From: Nocardioides sp. zg-1230
Lineage (GTDB): Bacteria > Actinomycetota > Actinomycetes > Propionibacteriales > Nocardioidaceae
Direction of reading: 5' to 3'
Length of the DNA stretch: 64,000 bases
Assembly (NCBI RefSeq): GCF_013155335.1
Contig: NZ_JABJQZ010000001.1
Span: 1,488,001-1,552,000 of the forward strand
Below the pieces are notes generated by a model. It did no database searches and was not told the origin of the DNA. It saw only the letters and a list, made by a program, of their open reading frames with translations. Made by a program: the position numbers and the translations under genes. Positions 26,423 to 34,594 of the stretch are shown here, piece after piece; position 1 is the first letter of the stretch; the number at the start of each line of letters is the position of its first letter.

Positions 26423-27223
26423 ATGAGCACAGCGATCATCGGCGCCGGCGTCATGGGGGAGACCCTGCTCTCCGGGCTGGTGCGCGCCGGACGCCGCGTC
26501 GACCAGCTGATGGTCGGGGAGAAGCGCGCCGAGCGGGCCCGCGAGCTCGAGGAGCGCTACGGCGTGGCGGTCGTCTCCAACCGCGAGGCCGCCGCCACGG
26601 CTGACACCGTCGCGCTGGTCGTCAAGCCGCAGGACATGGGTGACGTCCTCGAGGAGATCGCCCCCGACCTCCGGGCCGGCCAGCTGCTGGTGTCGTTGGC
26701 GGCCGGCATCACCACGTCGTTCATCGAGTCGCACGTGCCCGAGGGCGTCGCCGTCGTCCGGGTCATGCCCAACACGCCCGCGCTGGTCGACGAGGGGATG
26801 GCCGCGATCTCGCCCGGCTCCCACTGCGACGAGGCGCACCTGGCCGAGGTCGAGTCGCTGATGGCCTCCACCGGCAAGGTGCTGCGCATCCCCGAGAAGC
26901 AGATGGACGCCGTCACCGCCATCTCCGGGTCCGGACCGGCCTACATCTTCTTCGTCGTCGAGTCGATGATCGAGGCGGGCGTGCACCTCGGCCTGCCGCG
27001 TGCCACCTCGACCGAGCTGGTCGTGCAGACGCTCGTCGGCTCCGCGGCGATGCTGCGGGAGACCGGCACCCACCCGGTCGTGCTGCGCGAGCAGGTCACC
27101 TCACCCAGCGGTACGACGGCCTCGGCCCTCCGCGAGCTCGAGATCCACAAGGTCCGTGCGGCCTTCCTGGCCGCCATGGAGGCGGCCCGCAACCGTTCCC
27201 GCGAGCTCGCCGAAGGCAGCTGA
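26423..27223 (+). CDS. proC: pyrroline-5-carboxylate reductase
   Basis: Final step of proline synthesis, reducing P5C with NADPH. The 266 residues have the Rossmann start TAIIGAGVMGETLLSGL, LVVKPQDM, VVRVMPNTPALVDEGMAAI, and the C-terminal dimerisation domain with AISGSGPAYIFFVVESM and EQVTSPSGTTASAL. TAGGTT (26411-26416) ends 6 bases before ATG, so it can be transcribed separately from the proline dehydrogenase just upstream. The two enzymes run in opposite directions and together form a proline/P5C pair. Confidence 0.96.
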   Translation: MSTAIIGAGVMGETLLSGLVRAGRRVDQLMVGEKRAERARELEERYGVAVVSNREAAATADTVALVVKPQDMGDVLEEIAPDLRAGQLLVSLAAGITTSFIESHVPEGVAVVRVMPNTPALVDEGMAAISPGSHCDEAHLAEVESLMASTGKVLRIPEKQMDAVTAISGSGPAYIFFVVESMIEAGVHLGLPRATSTELVVQTLVGSAAMLRETGTHPVVLREQVTSPSGTTASALRELEIHKVRAAFLAAMEAARNRSRELAEGS

Positions 27224-27241
27224 CGACACCACCCACAACGC

Positions 27242-27270
27242 CGGAAACCCGCTCTGCATGCGGGTTTCCG
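27242..27270 (+). terminator. stem-loop after proC
   Basis: Perfect 10-base arms CGGAAACCCG / CGGGTTTCCG with a 9-base loop, 18 bases after the proC stop. It has the position of an intrinsic terminator but no T-run. Confidence 0.7.
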
Positions 27271-27387
27271 CCCGTCGAGACGGTTTCCGTCTGGTTGGTC
27301 ACAAACGCTGGGACCCGGGGTAACTCCGAGTGACAATGGAAGTGACCGACCAGGTCATCTCGCGGATACCTAAGTGGGGTGGTGGTC

Positions 27388-28539
27388 ATGTCCGCGACAC
27401 CCAGAAGAGAACGCAGAAGCACGATCAGGGTGGCACTCGGGCTCGCCATCACCGGCCTCCTGGCCGTCTCCTCCGGCGGTCTGCTCCTCGTCACCGCCGG
27501 GACGGCGGAGTCGACGCCCGCGCGCGCCGTTCAATCGGTCGACTACACGGAGTGGGTGAACGAGGGCGACCCCGTCCTCACCCACGAGAACGCGCCCCCC
27601 GGGCCCACGACCGACACCGAGCGGTGGACTCCCGTGGGAGAGCCGACCACGCACGTGACCACGATCGCGGTCCCTGAGTCGTACGGCGAGTGGAGTGCGT
27701 GGAGTGCTACCGACCTCACGCCACCGCCTCCGGCCGACACCGACACCCACGAGTACCGCGTCGTCGGCAACGGTGACGGCACGGCCGACCAGACGGTCTT
27801 CCGGCACTTCTCGTGGAGGGGTGGCCCGGTGGAAGGTACGCCTCCCGTCCCGACACGTCCGGAAGGTGACGCCAACTGGCAGCCGAACGCCGAGCAGGAG
27901 CCTCCTGGCCACCTGACCTCGACCAGCGCACCTGATGGTGGTCCGTACACCGGCACGGGTCTGCACTACGCAAGCCACGGTCCTGACGGTGGTGTGGGCA
28001 ACGCGGACTGGTACTACTTCGGGTCGTTCGTGATCGAGGGTCAGGACGAGACCTTCCGGGTGGAAGAGCGCACGCGCACCTTCACCCCTGCCGTCGCCGA
28101 GGTCAGCCACCTCGACTACCTGTGGCAGAAGCAGGTCCGCTCCGTGGTGACCCCGCCCGTGGTGACCCCGCCCGTGGTGACCCCGCCCGTGGTGACGCCC
28201 CCCGAGGTGGCACCGCCTGTGGTGGCACCGCCTGAGGTGGAACCCACCACCGCGACCGCAGAGCCGGCCGAGGAGGACGTGGAAGCAGTGGAGGAGCCTG
28301 CCCCTGTCCCGCAGTCGCAGGCGCCCGAGGCGGCCGCGCCCGAGGTGCTGGGCGCGCAGGCGTCCGAGCCTCCGGCCCCGCCGGCCGCTCCGGTGCCGAC
28401 CGCCGTCGATGCCGGGCTCGCCTCGGCTCCCGGCGCGGGCACCGCGACGGCGCAGCTGTGGGGCATCGTCCTCTCGGGGATGGGGATGGTCCTGCTGGCC
28501 TCGGCCGGCGGAGTGCTGGTGAGGATCCGACACGCCTGA
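27388..28539 (+). CDS. surface protein with VTPP repeats and C-terminal membrane anchor
   Basis: A 383-residue exported protein. The N-terminus has basic residues and a hydrophobic signal (about 16-38, GLAITGLLAVSSGGLLLVTAG) followed by ES-T-PARA. A Trp/Tyr-rich domain (about 50-245) is followed by seven 5-residue units of VVTPP/VVAPP type, a Pro/Glu/Ala-rich stalk and a C-terminal membrane segment (about 355-378) ending RIRHA. There is no LPxTG; the segment before the anchor reads APVPTAVDAGLASAPGAG. ATG 27388 is preferred to GTG 27379 nine bases earlier. A sortase gene follows, probably its processing enzyme (inferred). Confidence 0.78.
   Translation: MSATPRRERRSTIRVALGLAITGLLAVSSGGLLLVTAGTAESTPARAVQSVDYTEWVNEGDPVLTHENAPPGPTTDTERWTPVGEPTTHVTTIAVPESYGEWSAWSATDLTPPPPADTDTHEYRVVGNGDGTADQTVFRHFSWRGGPVEGTPPVPTRPEGDANWQPNAEQEPPGHLTSTSAPDGGPYTGTGLHYASHGPDGGVGNADWYYFGSFVIEGQDETFRVEERTRTFTPAVAEVSHLDYLWQKQVRSVVTPPVVTPPVVTPPVVTPPEVAPPVVAPPEVEPTTATAEPAEEDVEAVEEPAPVPQSQAPEAAAPEVLGAQASEPPAPPAAPVPTAVDAGLASAPGAGTATAQLWGIVLSGMGMVLLASAGGVLVRIRHA
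28144..28248 (+). repeat. 15-base tandem repeat in the surface-protein gene
   Basis: Seven 15-base units, the first three identical (GTGGTGACCCCGCCC) and the others variants. They encode VVTPP, VVTPP, VVTPP, VVTPP, EVAPP, VVAPP and EVEPT. Copy number of the identical units could vary between strains by slippage. Confidence 0.85.
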
Positions 28540-28550
28540 CCGCGACCGAG

Positions 28551-28581
28551 GACGTCACCCGGCGGCGAGCCGGGTGACGTC
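28551..28581 (+). terminator. perfect stem-loop between surface protein and sortase
   Basis: Perfect 12-base arms GACGTCACCCGG / CCGGGTGACGTC with a 7-base loop, 11 bases after the surface-protein stop and 30 bases before the sortase ATG. It could lower sortase expression relative to its substrate. Confidence 0.65.
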
Positions 28582-28611
28582 CCGCGGGGCGGGCGACGGA
28601 GGGAGGGCACG

Positions 28612-29247
28612 ATGCGACCGTCGCGTCTCCTGACCGTCGCGCGCTGGACCACGCTGGTCGGCGTGCTGCTGGCCTTGGTCGTGGTGGGGACGATGGCGGC
28701 AACGACCCTGCGCCCCGAGCCTGCCGCGCCATCGGACAGCACGGCCGCCCCCCGCCTCCCGGCCGAGGTCGCCCCACAGCGATCCCCGGCCACGCGTACG
28801 ACGCCCGACCGGCCCGGGCGCCCGGTCGCGGTTCGGCTCCCCAGCCTCGGGGTGCGTGCGCCCGTCGTCGCGGTCGACCTGGCAACCGACGGGACGCTGG
28901 TCCCGCCCGCCGACCCGCGGCTCGTGGGCTGGTGGCGCGGCGGGGCCCGTCCCGGCAGCAGCCGCGGGTCCGCGGTGCTGACCGGGCACACCGTGCACGA
29001 CGGTGGCGGTGTCTTCGACGACCTCGCCGATGTCGAGGTGGGGGACACGGTCGAGGTGATGACGGACCGTCGCGCGCTCGAGTTCACGGTCCGCTCGGTC
29101 CGCGACCTCGGGAGGGCCGACGTGGCCGCCCGTGCCGGTCGGTTGTTCTCGCCCACGGGCGCCCCGGACCTGGTGCTCGTGACGTGCACCGACTGGGACG
29201 GTGAGCGCTATCTCGGCAACACGGTGGTGGTCGCCCGCGTCCGGTGA
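28612..29247 (+). CDS. class F-like sortase
   Basis: Membrane-bound transpeptidase of 211 residues. One membrane segment (about 13-32) is followed by a Pro-rich linker and the sortase barrel with catalytic His in LTGHTVHDGGG (about 125), Cys in LVTCTDWDGERY (about 189) and Arg in the same segment (GERY, about 195). Size and the D-G-T-L-V-P-P-A region point to actinobacterial class F (or E) rather than class A. ATG 28612 follows GGAGGGAGGG. The neighbouring surface protein is the obvious substrate. Confidence 0.88.
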   Translation: MRPSRLLTVARWTTLVGVLLALVVVGTMAATTLRPEPAAPSDSTAAPRLPAEVAPQRSPATRTTPDRPGRPVAVRLPSLGVRAPVVAVDLATDGTLVPPADPRLVGWWRGGARPGSSRGSAVLTGHTVHDGGGVFDDLADVEVGDTVEVMTDRRALEFTVRSVRDLGRADVAARAGRLFSPTGAPDLVLVTCTDWDGERYLGNTVVVARVR

Positions 29248-29273
29248 CGGCAGGTGGGAGTAACGTCCGCCAC

Positions 29274-30455
29274 ATGGAGTGTCCGGGGCCTGCGTCGGTC
29301 GTCTTCGACCAGACGCTCTGCGAGTACAACTTCGGGCCCACGCACCCGATGTCACCGGTCCGCGTGGACCTGACCATGCGCCTGGCGGAGGAGCTCGGGG
29401 TGCTCGCCGGCATCAAGCGGGTCGACGCGCCGGTGGCCACGGACGAGCAGATCGCGACCGTCCACGACGCGGGACTGATCGAGGCCGTCACCCGGGCCGG
29501 GGCGACGCCCGGCTTCGAGGACGCCGCCCGCGGCCTCGGCACCGAGGACGACCCGGTCTTCGCCGACATGCACCTCGCCAGCGCCCACGTCGTCGGCGCC
29601 ACGCTCGAGGCGTTCCGCCAGGTCTGGAGCGGGGAGTCGCTCCACTCCGTCAACATCGCCGGCGGCCTGCACCACGCGATGCCCGACAAGGCCAGCGGCT
29701 TCTGCATCTACAACGACGTCGCGGTCGGCATCAAGCAGCTGCTCGCCGACGGTGCCGAGCGGGTGGCCTACGTCGACATCGACGTCCACCACGGCGACGG
29801 CGTCGAGAAGATCTTCTGGGACGACCCGCGGGTCCTCACCGTCTCCCTGCACGAGACCGGGCAGATGCTCTTCCCCGGTACGGGCTTCCCGAGCGACACC
29901 GGAGGCCCCGGCGCCGAGGGCACCGCGGTCAACGTCGCGCTGCCACCCGGCACGGCCGACGCCGGCTGGCTGCGCGCGTTCCACGCCGTCGTACCCCCCA
30001 TCCTGCGTGAGTTCTCCCCGCAGGTGCTGGTCACCCAGCACGGCTGCGACTCGCACATGAACGACCCGCTCGCCCACATGATGCTCAGCGTCGACGGACA
30101 GCGCGCGGCCTACCTCGCGCTGCACGAGCTGGCCCACGAGGTCGCCGACGGGCGGTGGGTCGTCACCGGCGGTGGCGGCTACTCCGTCGTCGACGTCGTG
30201 CCCCGCGCCTGGACCCACCTGCTGGCGATCGTCTCCGGCTCCCCGGTCGATCCCGCGCAACCGACGCCTCCGGCCTGGCGGGCCCACGTCGAGCAGGTGA
30301 TCGGGGCGACCGCACCGCACCGGATGACCGACGGCCGCACCCCGGCCTACCGCGACTGGTCGGGGGGCTACGACCCCGAGACGTGGCTGGACCGTGCCAT
30401 CCATGCGACGCGCATGGAGGTCTTCCCGCTGCACGGCCTCGACCCGCTTCCCTGA
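29274..30455 (+). CDS. acuC: acetoin utilization protein AcuC (histone-deacetylase family)
   Basis: Zinc-dependent deacetylase of 393 residues. Active-site signatures are intact: GGLHHAMPDKASGFCIYNDVAVGIK (His pair), VAYVDIDVHHGDGVEKIF (metal Asp and His), SLHETGQMLFPGTG and QHGCDSHMNDPLAHM (metal Asp), GGGGYSVVDVVPRAW (Tyr). AcuC deacetylates acetyl-CoA synthetase in Bacillus; in actinobacteria it is usually not linked to acetoin genes. ATG 29274 is preferred to a GTG 30 bases upstream because TAACGT (29261-29266) ends 7 bases before it without a ribosome site. Syntenic with SCO3330 of Streptomyces (from memory). Confidence 0.92.
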   Translation: MECPGPASVVFDQTLCEYNFGPTHPMSPVRVDLTMRLAEELGVLAGIKRVDAPVATDEQIATVHDAGLIEAVTRAGATPGFEDAARGLGTEDDPVFADMHLASAHVVGATLEAFRQVWSGESLHSVNIAGGLHHAMPDKASGFCIYNDVAVGIKQLLADGAERVAYVDIDVHHGDGVEKIFWDDPRVLTVSLHETGQMLFPGTGFPSDTGGPGAEGTAVNVALPPGTADAGWLRAFHAVVPPILREFSPQVLVTQHGCDSHMNDPLAHMMLSVDGQRAAYLALHELAHEVADGRWVVTGGGGYSVVDVVPRAWTHLLAIVSGSPVDPAQPTPPAWRAHVEQVIGATAPHRMTDGRTPAYRDWSGGYDPETWLDRAIHATRMEVFPLHGLDPLP

Positions 30456-30643
30456 CGGTCGGCGCCGCCGGAACAAGCCCGGTTCGTCAAGGACGCAACC
30501 CGACACGCCGCAGTCACACAAGTTTCTCTGGCGTTCCTCTTCCCCATGCGTCACGCGAGCCCTATTGTCAGCGAGAGCGGCACGCCTGTGACGCCGGTGC
30601 GGAAATCCGGTGCCGTCGCCGCGCAGAAGGATCGGTGCACACC

Positions 30644-30850
30644 ATGGCTGAGAACACCCCAGGCGACATGTCCGAGGCGCAGTTCCTGACCATCGCCGAG
30701 GTCGCGGCCAGGATGCGCGTCTCGAAGATGACGGTCTACCGGCTCGTGCACGGCGGCGACCTGCCGGCCGTCCGCGTCGGCCGCTCCTTCCGGGTCCGGG
30801 AGGACGACGTCAACGAGTACCTCCGCAAGAGCTTCTACAACGCCGGCTGA
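30644..30850 (+). CDS. small excisionase-type helix-turn-helix regulator (BdtA-like)
   Basis: A 68-residue protein consisting almost only of a MerR/excisionase helix-turn-helix: LTIAEVAARMRVSKMTVYRLVHGGDLPAVRVGRSFRVREDDVNEYLRK. This gene just before bS22 is conserved across actinobacteria and corresponds to bdtA of Streptomyces, a target of the developmental regulator BldD. AGAAGGA lies about 13 bases before the ATG, somewhat far. The 188-base gap upstream contains TATTGT (30563-30568), a plausible -10, giving a 70-base leader. Confidence 0.85.
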   Translation: MAENTPGDMSEAQFLTIAEVAARMRVSKMTVYRLVHGGDLPAVRVGRSFRVREDDVNEYLRKSFYNAG

Positions 30851-30851
30851 C

Positions 30852-30875
30852 GGATCCCGTCTCCGGCGGGGATCC
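30852..30875 (+). terminator. stem-loop after the small HTH gene
   Basis: GGATCCC and GGGATCC form a perfect 7-base stem with a 10-base loop, starting 2 bases after the stop codon. Confidence 0.5.
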
Positions 30876-30915
30876 ACGGGTCCGACTCGATTCCGCGCTC
30901 CTCGCACCCGGCAAG

Positions 30916-30950
30916 TAGGGTATGCGGGTCCGGCCGACGAACGTCGGCCG
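30916..30950 (+). promoter_or_regulatory. bS22 promoter -10 and leader hairpin
   Basis: TAGGGT (30916-30921) is a likely -10 element. The leader then contains CGGCCGACG / CGTCGGCCG (30931-30939, 30942-30950), a perfect 9-base stem with a 2-base spacer, immediately before the ribosome site GGAAAGG (30954-30960). The hairpin would start at about +4 of the transcript. Confidence 0.5.
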
Positions 30951-30968
30951 CAAGGAAAGGTCTGATTC

Positions 30969-31070
30969 GTGGGTTCTGTCATCAAGAAGCGGCGCAAGCG
31001 CATGGCTAAGAAGAAGCACCGCAAGCTGCTCAAGAAGACGCGCGTCCAGCGCCGCAAGCTCGGCAAGTAA
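30969..31070 (+). CDS. small ribosomal subunit protein bS22
   Basis: A 33-residue, extremely basic peptide, [18 protein letters not shown] followed by [15 protein letters not shown]. It matches the AURKAIP1/COX24-domain protein found as bS22 in mycobacterial ribosome structures, where it lies in the decoding region of the 30S subunit. GTG 30969 is preceded by GGAAAGG at 8 bases. It is near the limit of gene finders and is often missed. Conserved neighbour of the BdtA-like gene. Confidence 0.93.
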   Translation: MGSVIKKRRKRMAKKKHRKLLKKTRVQRRKLGK

Positions 31071-31082
31071 CACCCCTCGACC

Positions 31083-32060
31083 ATGGGGCGGGTCGTGCTG
31101 GTCACCGGGATCTCCCGGGACATCGGACGACGATTCGCGCGCGCCGCGACCGGCGACCCGTCCATCGATCGAGTCATCGGCGTGGACGTGGTCCCGCCGC
31201 GCGGTGACATCGGCGACGTCTCCTTCGTCCGCGCCGACATCCGCAACCCCGTCATCGCCAAGGTCATCGCCAAGGAGGACGTCGACACCGTCGTCCACAT
31301 GAGCGTGATCGCGACGCCCGGCTCCGCCGGCGGTCGCGGGACGATGAAAGAGCTCAACGTCATCGGCTCGATGCAGCTGCTCGCTGCGTGCCAGAGGTCG
31401 TCGACCGTCGAGCGGCTGGTCGTGAAGTCGACCACCACCGTCTACGGATCGGGTCCGCGCGACCCCGCGATGTTCACCGAGGACATGGGCCCCAAGCGCC
31501 TGCCCTCGTCGGGCTACGCGAAGGACGTCTACGAGATCGAGGGCTACGTCCGTGGCTTCGCCCGTCGACGCCCCGACGTCGACGTCACGCTGATCCGGGC
31601 GGCCAACGTGGTCGGGCCCCATGTCTCGAGCCCGCTGACCAACTACTTCCGGCTCCCGCTCATCCCGCGCGTCCTGGGCTTCGACCCGCGGCTGCAGCTC
31701 CTCCACGAGGACGACCTGATGCGGGTGCTGTGCCACGCGGCGACCAACAGCTCGCCCGGAACCTTCAACGTCGCCGGTGACGGGCTGCTGACGCTGAGCC
31801 AGGCCGTACGCCGTCTCGGCACGCCGTCGGTCGCCCTGCCGCGCTTCGCCGTCGGACGGCTCGGCTCGACCATGCGACAGGCCCGCGTGTCGGACTTCTC
31901 TCCCGAGCAGCTGGGCTTCCTGACCTACGGTCGGGGTGTGGACACCACCCGGATGCGCACCGTGCTCGGCTTCGAGCCGCAGTTCACCACGGCCGAGGCG
32001 TTCGCCGACTTCTGCCGTTCGGTGGCGCCCGCCGTGGAGGAAGGGGCCGGTCGTGCCTGA
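31083..32060 (+). CDS. NAD-dependent epimerase/dehydratase (SDR family)
   Basis: Extended short-chain dehydrogenase of 325 residues with nucleotide-binding start VVLVTGISRDIGRRFAR (altered GxxGxxG), VDVVPPRG, VVHMSV, KSTTTVYGSGPRD (Ser/Thr of the active site) and SSGYAKDVYEIEGY (Tyr-x3-Lys replaced by Y-A-K: Y-AK pattern shifted, so catalysis is uncertain). This protein and the acyltransferase after it form a conserved pair in actinobacteria (SCO3325-3327 region from memory). It follows bS22 by 12 bases and overlaps the acyltransferase by 8. Confidence 0.88.
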   Translation: MGRVVLVTGISRDIGRRFARAATGDPSIDRVIGVDVVPPRGDIGDVSFVRADIRNPVIAKVIAKEDVDTVVHMSVIATPGSAGGRGTMKELNVIGSMQLLAACQRSSTVERLVVKSTTTVYGSGPRDPAMFTEDMGPKRLPSSGYAKDVYEIEGYVRGFARRRPDVDVTLIRAANVVGPHVSSPLTNYFRLPLIPRVLGFDPRLQLLHEDDLMRVLCHAATNSSPGTFNVAGDGLLTLSQAVRRLGTPSVALPRFAVGRLGSTMRQARVSDFSPEQLGFLTYGRGVDTTRMRTVLGFEPQFTTAEAFADFCRSVAPAVEEGAGRA

Positions 32061-33219
32061 GGAAGCCCGTCGCCGCGACGGCGACGACGCCGTCGTCATC
32101 CCCATCGGCACTGGCGGCCGCCCCGGTCGCGGCTCCGGCAGCGCTCGGCCGTCCTCGGCCGCCCGCAACCTGGCGCCCTCGTCGTCTCGCAAGGCTTCGT
32201 CCGCCAAGCCGGGCGCGCCGAGGAAGAAGGCCCGCGCCGACGGTGGCCGGGCCACCCCGCCGATCGACGAGGCGGCTGCACCGCCGCCGGCCGACGACGC
32301 GTCCGCGACGCCACCCCCGACCACCGGCATCCCGGTGGGCGACTGGCTGTCGGCTCTGCAGGAGGCCGCGCAGGAGGTCTTCGGGGCCGACTGGGAGCGT
32401 CGCGCGGCCGAGCTGATGGCGTTCGTGCGCCGCCGCCTCGAGGGTGACTACGAGGTCGACGACTACGGCTTCGACCGCGAGCTCACCGAGCGCTTCTTCA
32501 TGGCCGCGCTGCGCCCGATCGCCGAGAAGTGGTTCCGCCTCGAGGTCCGCGGCCTGGAGAACATCCCCGCTGAGGGCGGCGCGCTGGTCGTGTCCAACCA
32601 CTCCGGCACCGTCCCCCTCGACGGCCTGATGACCATGCTCACGGTGCACGACCACGCGGGCCGCTTCCTGCGCCCGCTCGGCGCCGACCTGGTCTTCAAG
32701 CTGCCCCTGGTCAGCTCCTTGGCGCGCAAGGGCGGCGCCACGCTGGCCTGCACCGAGGACGCCGAGCGGATGCTCTCCGACGGCGAGCTGGTCGGTGTCT
32801 GGCCGGAGGGCTTCAAGGGCATCGGCAAGCCGTTCAGCGAGCGCTACAAGCTGCAGCGCTTCGGGCGGGGCGGCTTCGTCTCGGCCGCGTTGCGCACCGG
32901 CGTGCCGATCATCCCGCTCTCCGTGGTGGGGGCCGAGGAGATCTACCCCCTCGTCGGCAACGTGCCGGCGCTCGCGCGGCTGCTCGGCGTGCCCTACATC
33001 CCGATCACGCCGTTCTTCCCGTGGCTCGGGCCGCTCGGCCTCGTGCCGCTGCCCTCGAAGTGGATCCTCGAGTTCGGCGAGCCGATCCGCACCGACGCCT
33101 ACGAGCCCGGCGAGGCGGAGGACCCGATGCTCGTCTTCAACGTCACCGACCAGGTGCGCGAGACGATCCAGCACACGCTGTTCGACCTGCTGCGCGACCG
33201 CGGCGGCGTCTTCAGCTGA
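32053..33219 (+). CDS. lysophospholipid acyltransferase family protein
   Basis: The 388 residues comprise a low-complexity Ser/Arg/Ala-rich N-terminal region (about 1-95) and a PlsC-type domain (about 150-365) with ALVVSNHSGTVPLDG (the acyltransferase His motif, with His and Asp further apart than in HX4D), LGADLVFKLPLVSSLARKGGA, VGVWPEGFKGIGKPFSERYKLQRFGRGGF (equivalent of the EGTRS motif) and PIIPLSVVGAEEIYPLVG. It would acylate a lysolipid or related acceptor at the membrane. GTG 32053 overlaps the epimerase stop, implying coupling; the frame is open 117 bases further upstream. Confidence 0.87.
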   Translation: MPEEARRRDGDDAVVIPIGTGGRPGRGSGSARPSSAARNLAPSSSRKASSAKPGAPRKKARADGGRATPPIDEAAAPPPADDASATPPPTTGIPVGDWLSALQEAAQEVFGADWERRAAELMAFVRRRLEGDYEVDDYGFDRELTERFFMAALRPIAEKWFRLEVRGLENIPAEGGALVVSNHSGTVPLDGLMTMLTVHDHAGRFLRPLGADLVFKLPLVSSLARKGGATLACTEDAERMLSDGELVGVWPEGFKGIGKPFSERYKLQRFGRGGFVSAALRTGVPIIPLSVVGAEEIYPLVGNVPALARLLGVPYIPITPFFPWLGPLGLVPLPSKWILEFGEPIRTDAYEPGEAEDPMLVFNVTDQVRETIQHTLFDLLRDRGGVFS

Positions 33220-33234
33220 GCGGCGCGGCCGCGG

Positions 33235-34515
33235 TCAGGGCAGGAGGCCGCCGGTCGCGTCGTCGAGCGTGCCGTCGGTCAACCCGTCGACGGTGCCGGT
33301 CACCTCGCCGATGAGCCCGCCGGTCGCGTCGTCGGCGTCCGAGGTGAGGCCGCCGAGCGCGCCGCCGGTCGCGTCGTCGAGCTGACCGGTGAGGGTGCCG
33401 GTCGTGTCCGTCACGCCGTCGGTGACGTCGTCGGTCGTGTCGGTCACCGTGTCGGTGAGGCCCTTGGTGATGTCCTTGACCGGCTTGGTCGGCTCGGGCT
33501 TGACGGGATCGGTGCCCGTCGGGTCGGGCACGGCCGAGGACGGGCCGGGCGTGGTCGAGGGCAGCGTGGTCGGCACGACCTGCTGCGGGTCGAGCACCTC
33601 GGGGACGGTGATGCCGGTGAGGTCCTGCCCCGAGATCGGCGCGCCCTCCAGCGTCAGCTGGTCGGTGTCGAGGCCGGAGAGCAGGTCGCGCTGCGGGGCG
33701 CTCGTCAGCAGGAACTCGGGCGTGATGGTGATGCCGCCGGTGCAGGTGGCGCAGGCGTTGCTCACCTCGAGGTCGAGGTCGGCGAGCGTCCGCCCCGCGG
33801 CCAGCAGCTCGTCGCGGGCGCTCTCGGGCAGCTCGCCCTGGAGGCGCTCGAGCCGGTCCATGCTGGTGGCGGTGAAGTCCCGCGCGAGCTGAGCGTCGAC
33901 GTCGCGGCCGGTCGCCTCGTAGGAGACGAGCAGGCTGCGCACGCCGTCGCTCGACTGGCGGGTGAAGGAGTCGAGCGTGTCGGGGACCAGCTGGTCGCGG
34001 CCGGCGTCACCGGCGGCGAGCTCCTCGAGCTCGGTGAGACGCGTGCCGGCCTGCGCCAGCAGGGTGCGACCGCGGGCTGCGTCGTCGGTCGCGAGGCGCA
34101 CCTGTGCGGACTCGATCCCGCGCTTGACGCCGTAGAGCGACTCACCGGGGAGGGCCGTCTGGGCGGCCACGGCCATCGTGGCCGCGGAGCCGACGAGGGC
34201 GACGCCGCCGAGGAGCGCGCCGAGGCGGCGCGGTCGGGTGCGCGAGGAGGCCGGCATCGCCAGGCGCGACGGTGCCGCGGGCTGGCGGACCAGCGCGGTG
34301 TCGGCCTCCGCCATCAGCCGCTCGCGCAACGACGCCACGAACTCCGGGCGGGCCGCCACGGGCGGCACCGCCCGCAGGTCGGCCACGACCTCGAGCAGGT
34401 CGGCGTACGGCTCCGCATCACGTCCTGACGGCCCCGACGAGGTGGTTGCGGGGTCACGGGAGAGGAGTGCCTCGAACTCGTCAGCACGTCGTCGTGCTGA
34501 GAAGGGGGCTGTCAT
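33235..34515 (-). CDS. DUF5667 membrane protein, probable anti-sigma partner (RsbN-like)
   Basis: A 426-residue protein. A short cytoplasmic N-terminus (about 1-95) includes RRADEFEALLSRDP and EPYADLLEVVADLRAVPP, followed by one membrane segment (about 97-118) and the DUF5667 signature ALPGESLYGVKRGIESAQVRLATDD. The extracytoplasmic part has a CATC pair (about 265-268), a Pro/Thr linker and an Asp/Thr/Gly-rich tail with DDATGG repeats. Directly downstream of an ECF sigma factor, as RsbN follows BldN in Streptomyces, so sigma sequestration is the likely role (inferred). Confidence 0.8.
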   Translation of the reverse strand: MTAPFSARRRADEFEALLSRDPATTSSGPSGRDAEPYADLLEVVADLRAVPPVAARPEFVASLRERLMAEADTALVRQPAAPSRLAMPASSRTRPRRLGALLGGVALVGSAATMAVAAQTALPGESLYGVKRGIESAQVRLATDDAARGRTLLAQAGTRLTELEELAAGDAGRDQLVPDTLDSFTRQSSDGVRSLLVSYEATGRDVDAQLARDFTATSMDRLERLQGELPESARDELLAAGRTLADLDLEVSNACATCTGGITITPEFLLTSAPQRDLLSGLDTDQLTLEGAPISGQDLTGITVPEVLDPQQVVPTTLPSTTPGPSSAVPDPTGTDPVKPEPTKPVKDITKGLTDTVTDTTDDVTDGVTDTTGTLTGQLDDATGGALGGLTSDADDATGGLIGEVTGTVDGLTDGTLDDATGGLLP

Positions 34516-34594
34516 CGCGGTCGTCCTGTCTCACTGCTGGCGGGTCCTCCCACTGGGACGAACGAGCCAGACGAGGCAGGGGTTACGGGTTGTG

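Noticed and set aside
30456..30643. Possible BldD-type operator in the gap before the small HTH gene (TCACA and TGTGAC half-sites)
   Set aside because: The half-sites are about 70 bases apart and do not form a compact palindrome, so I do not claim an operator.
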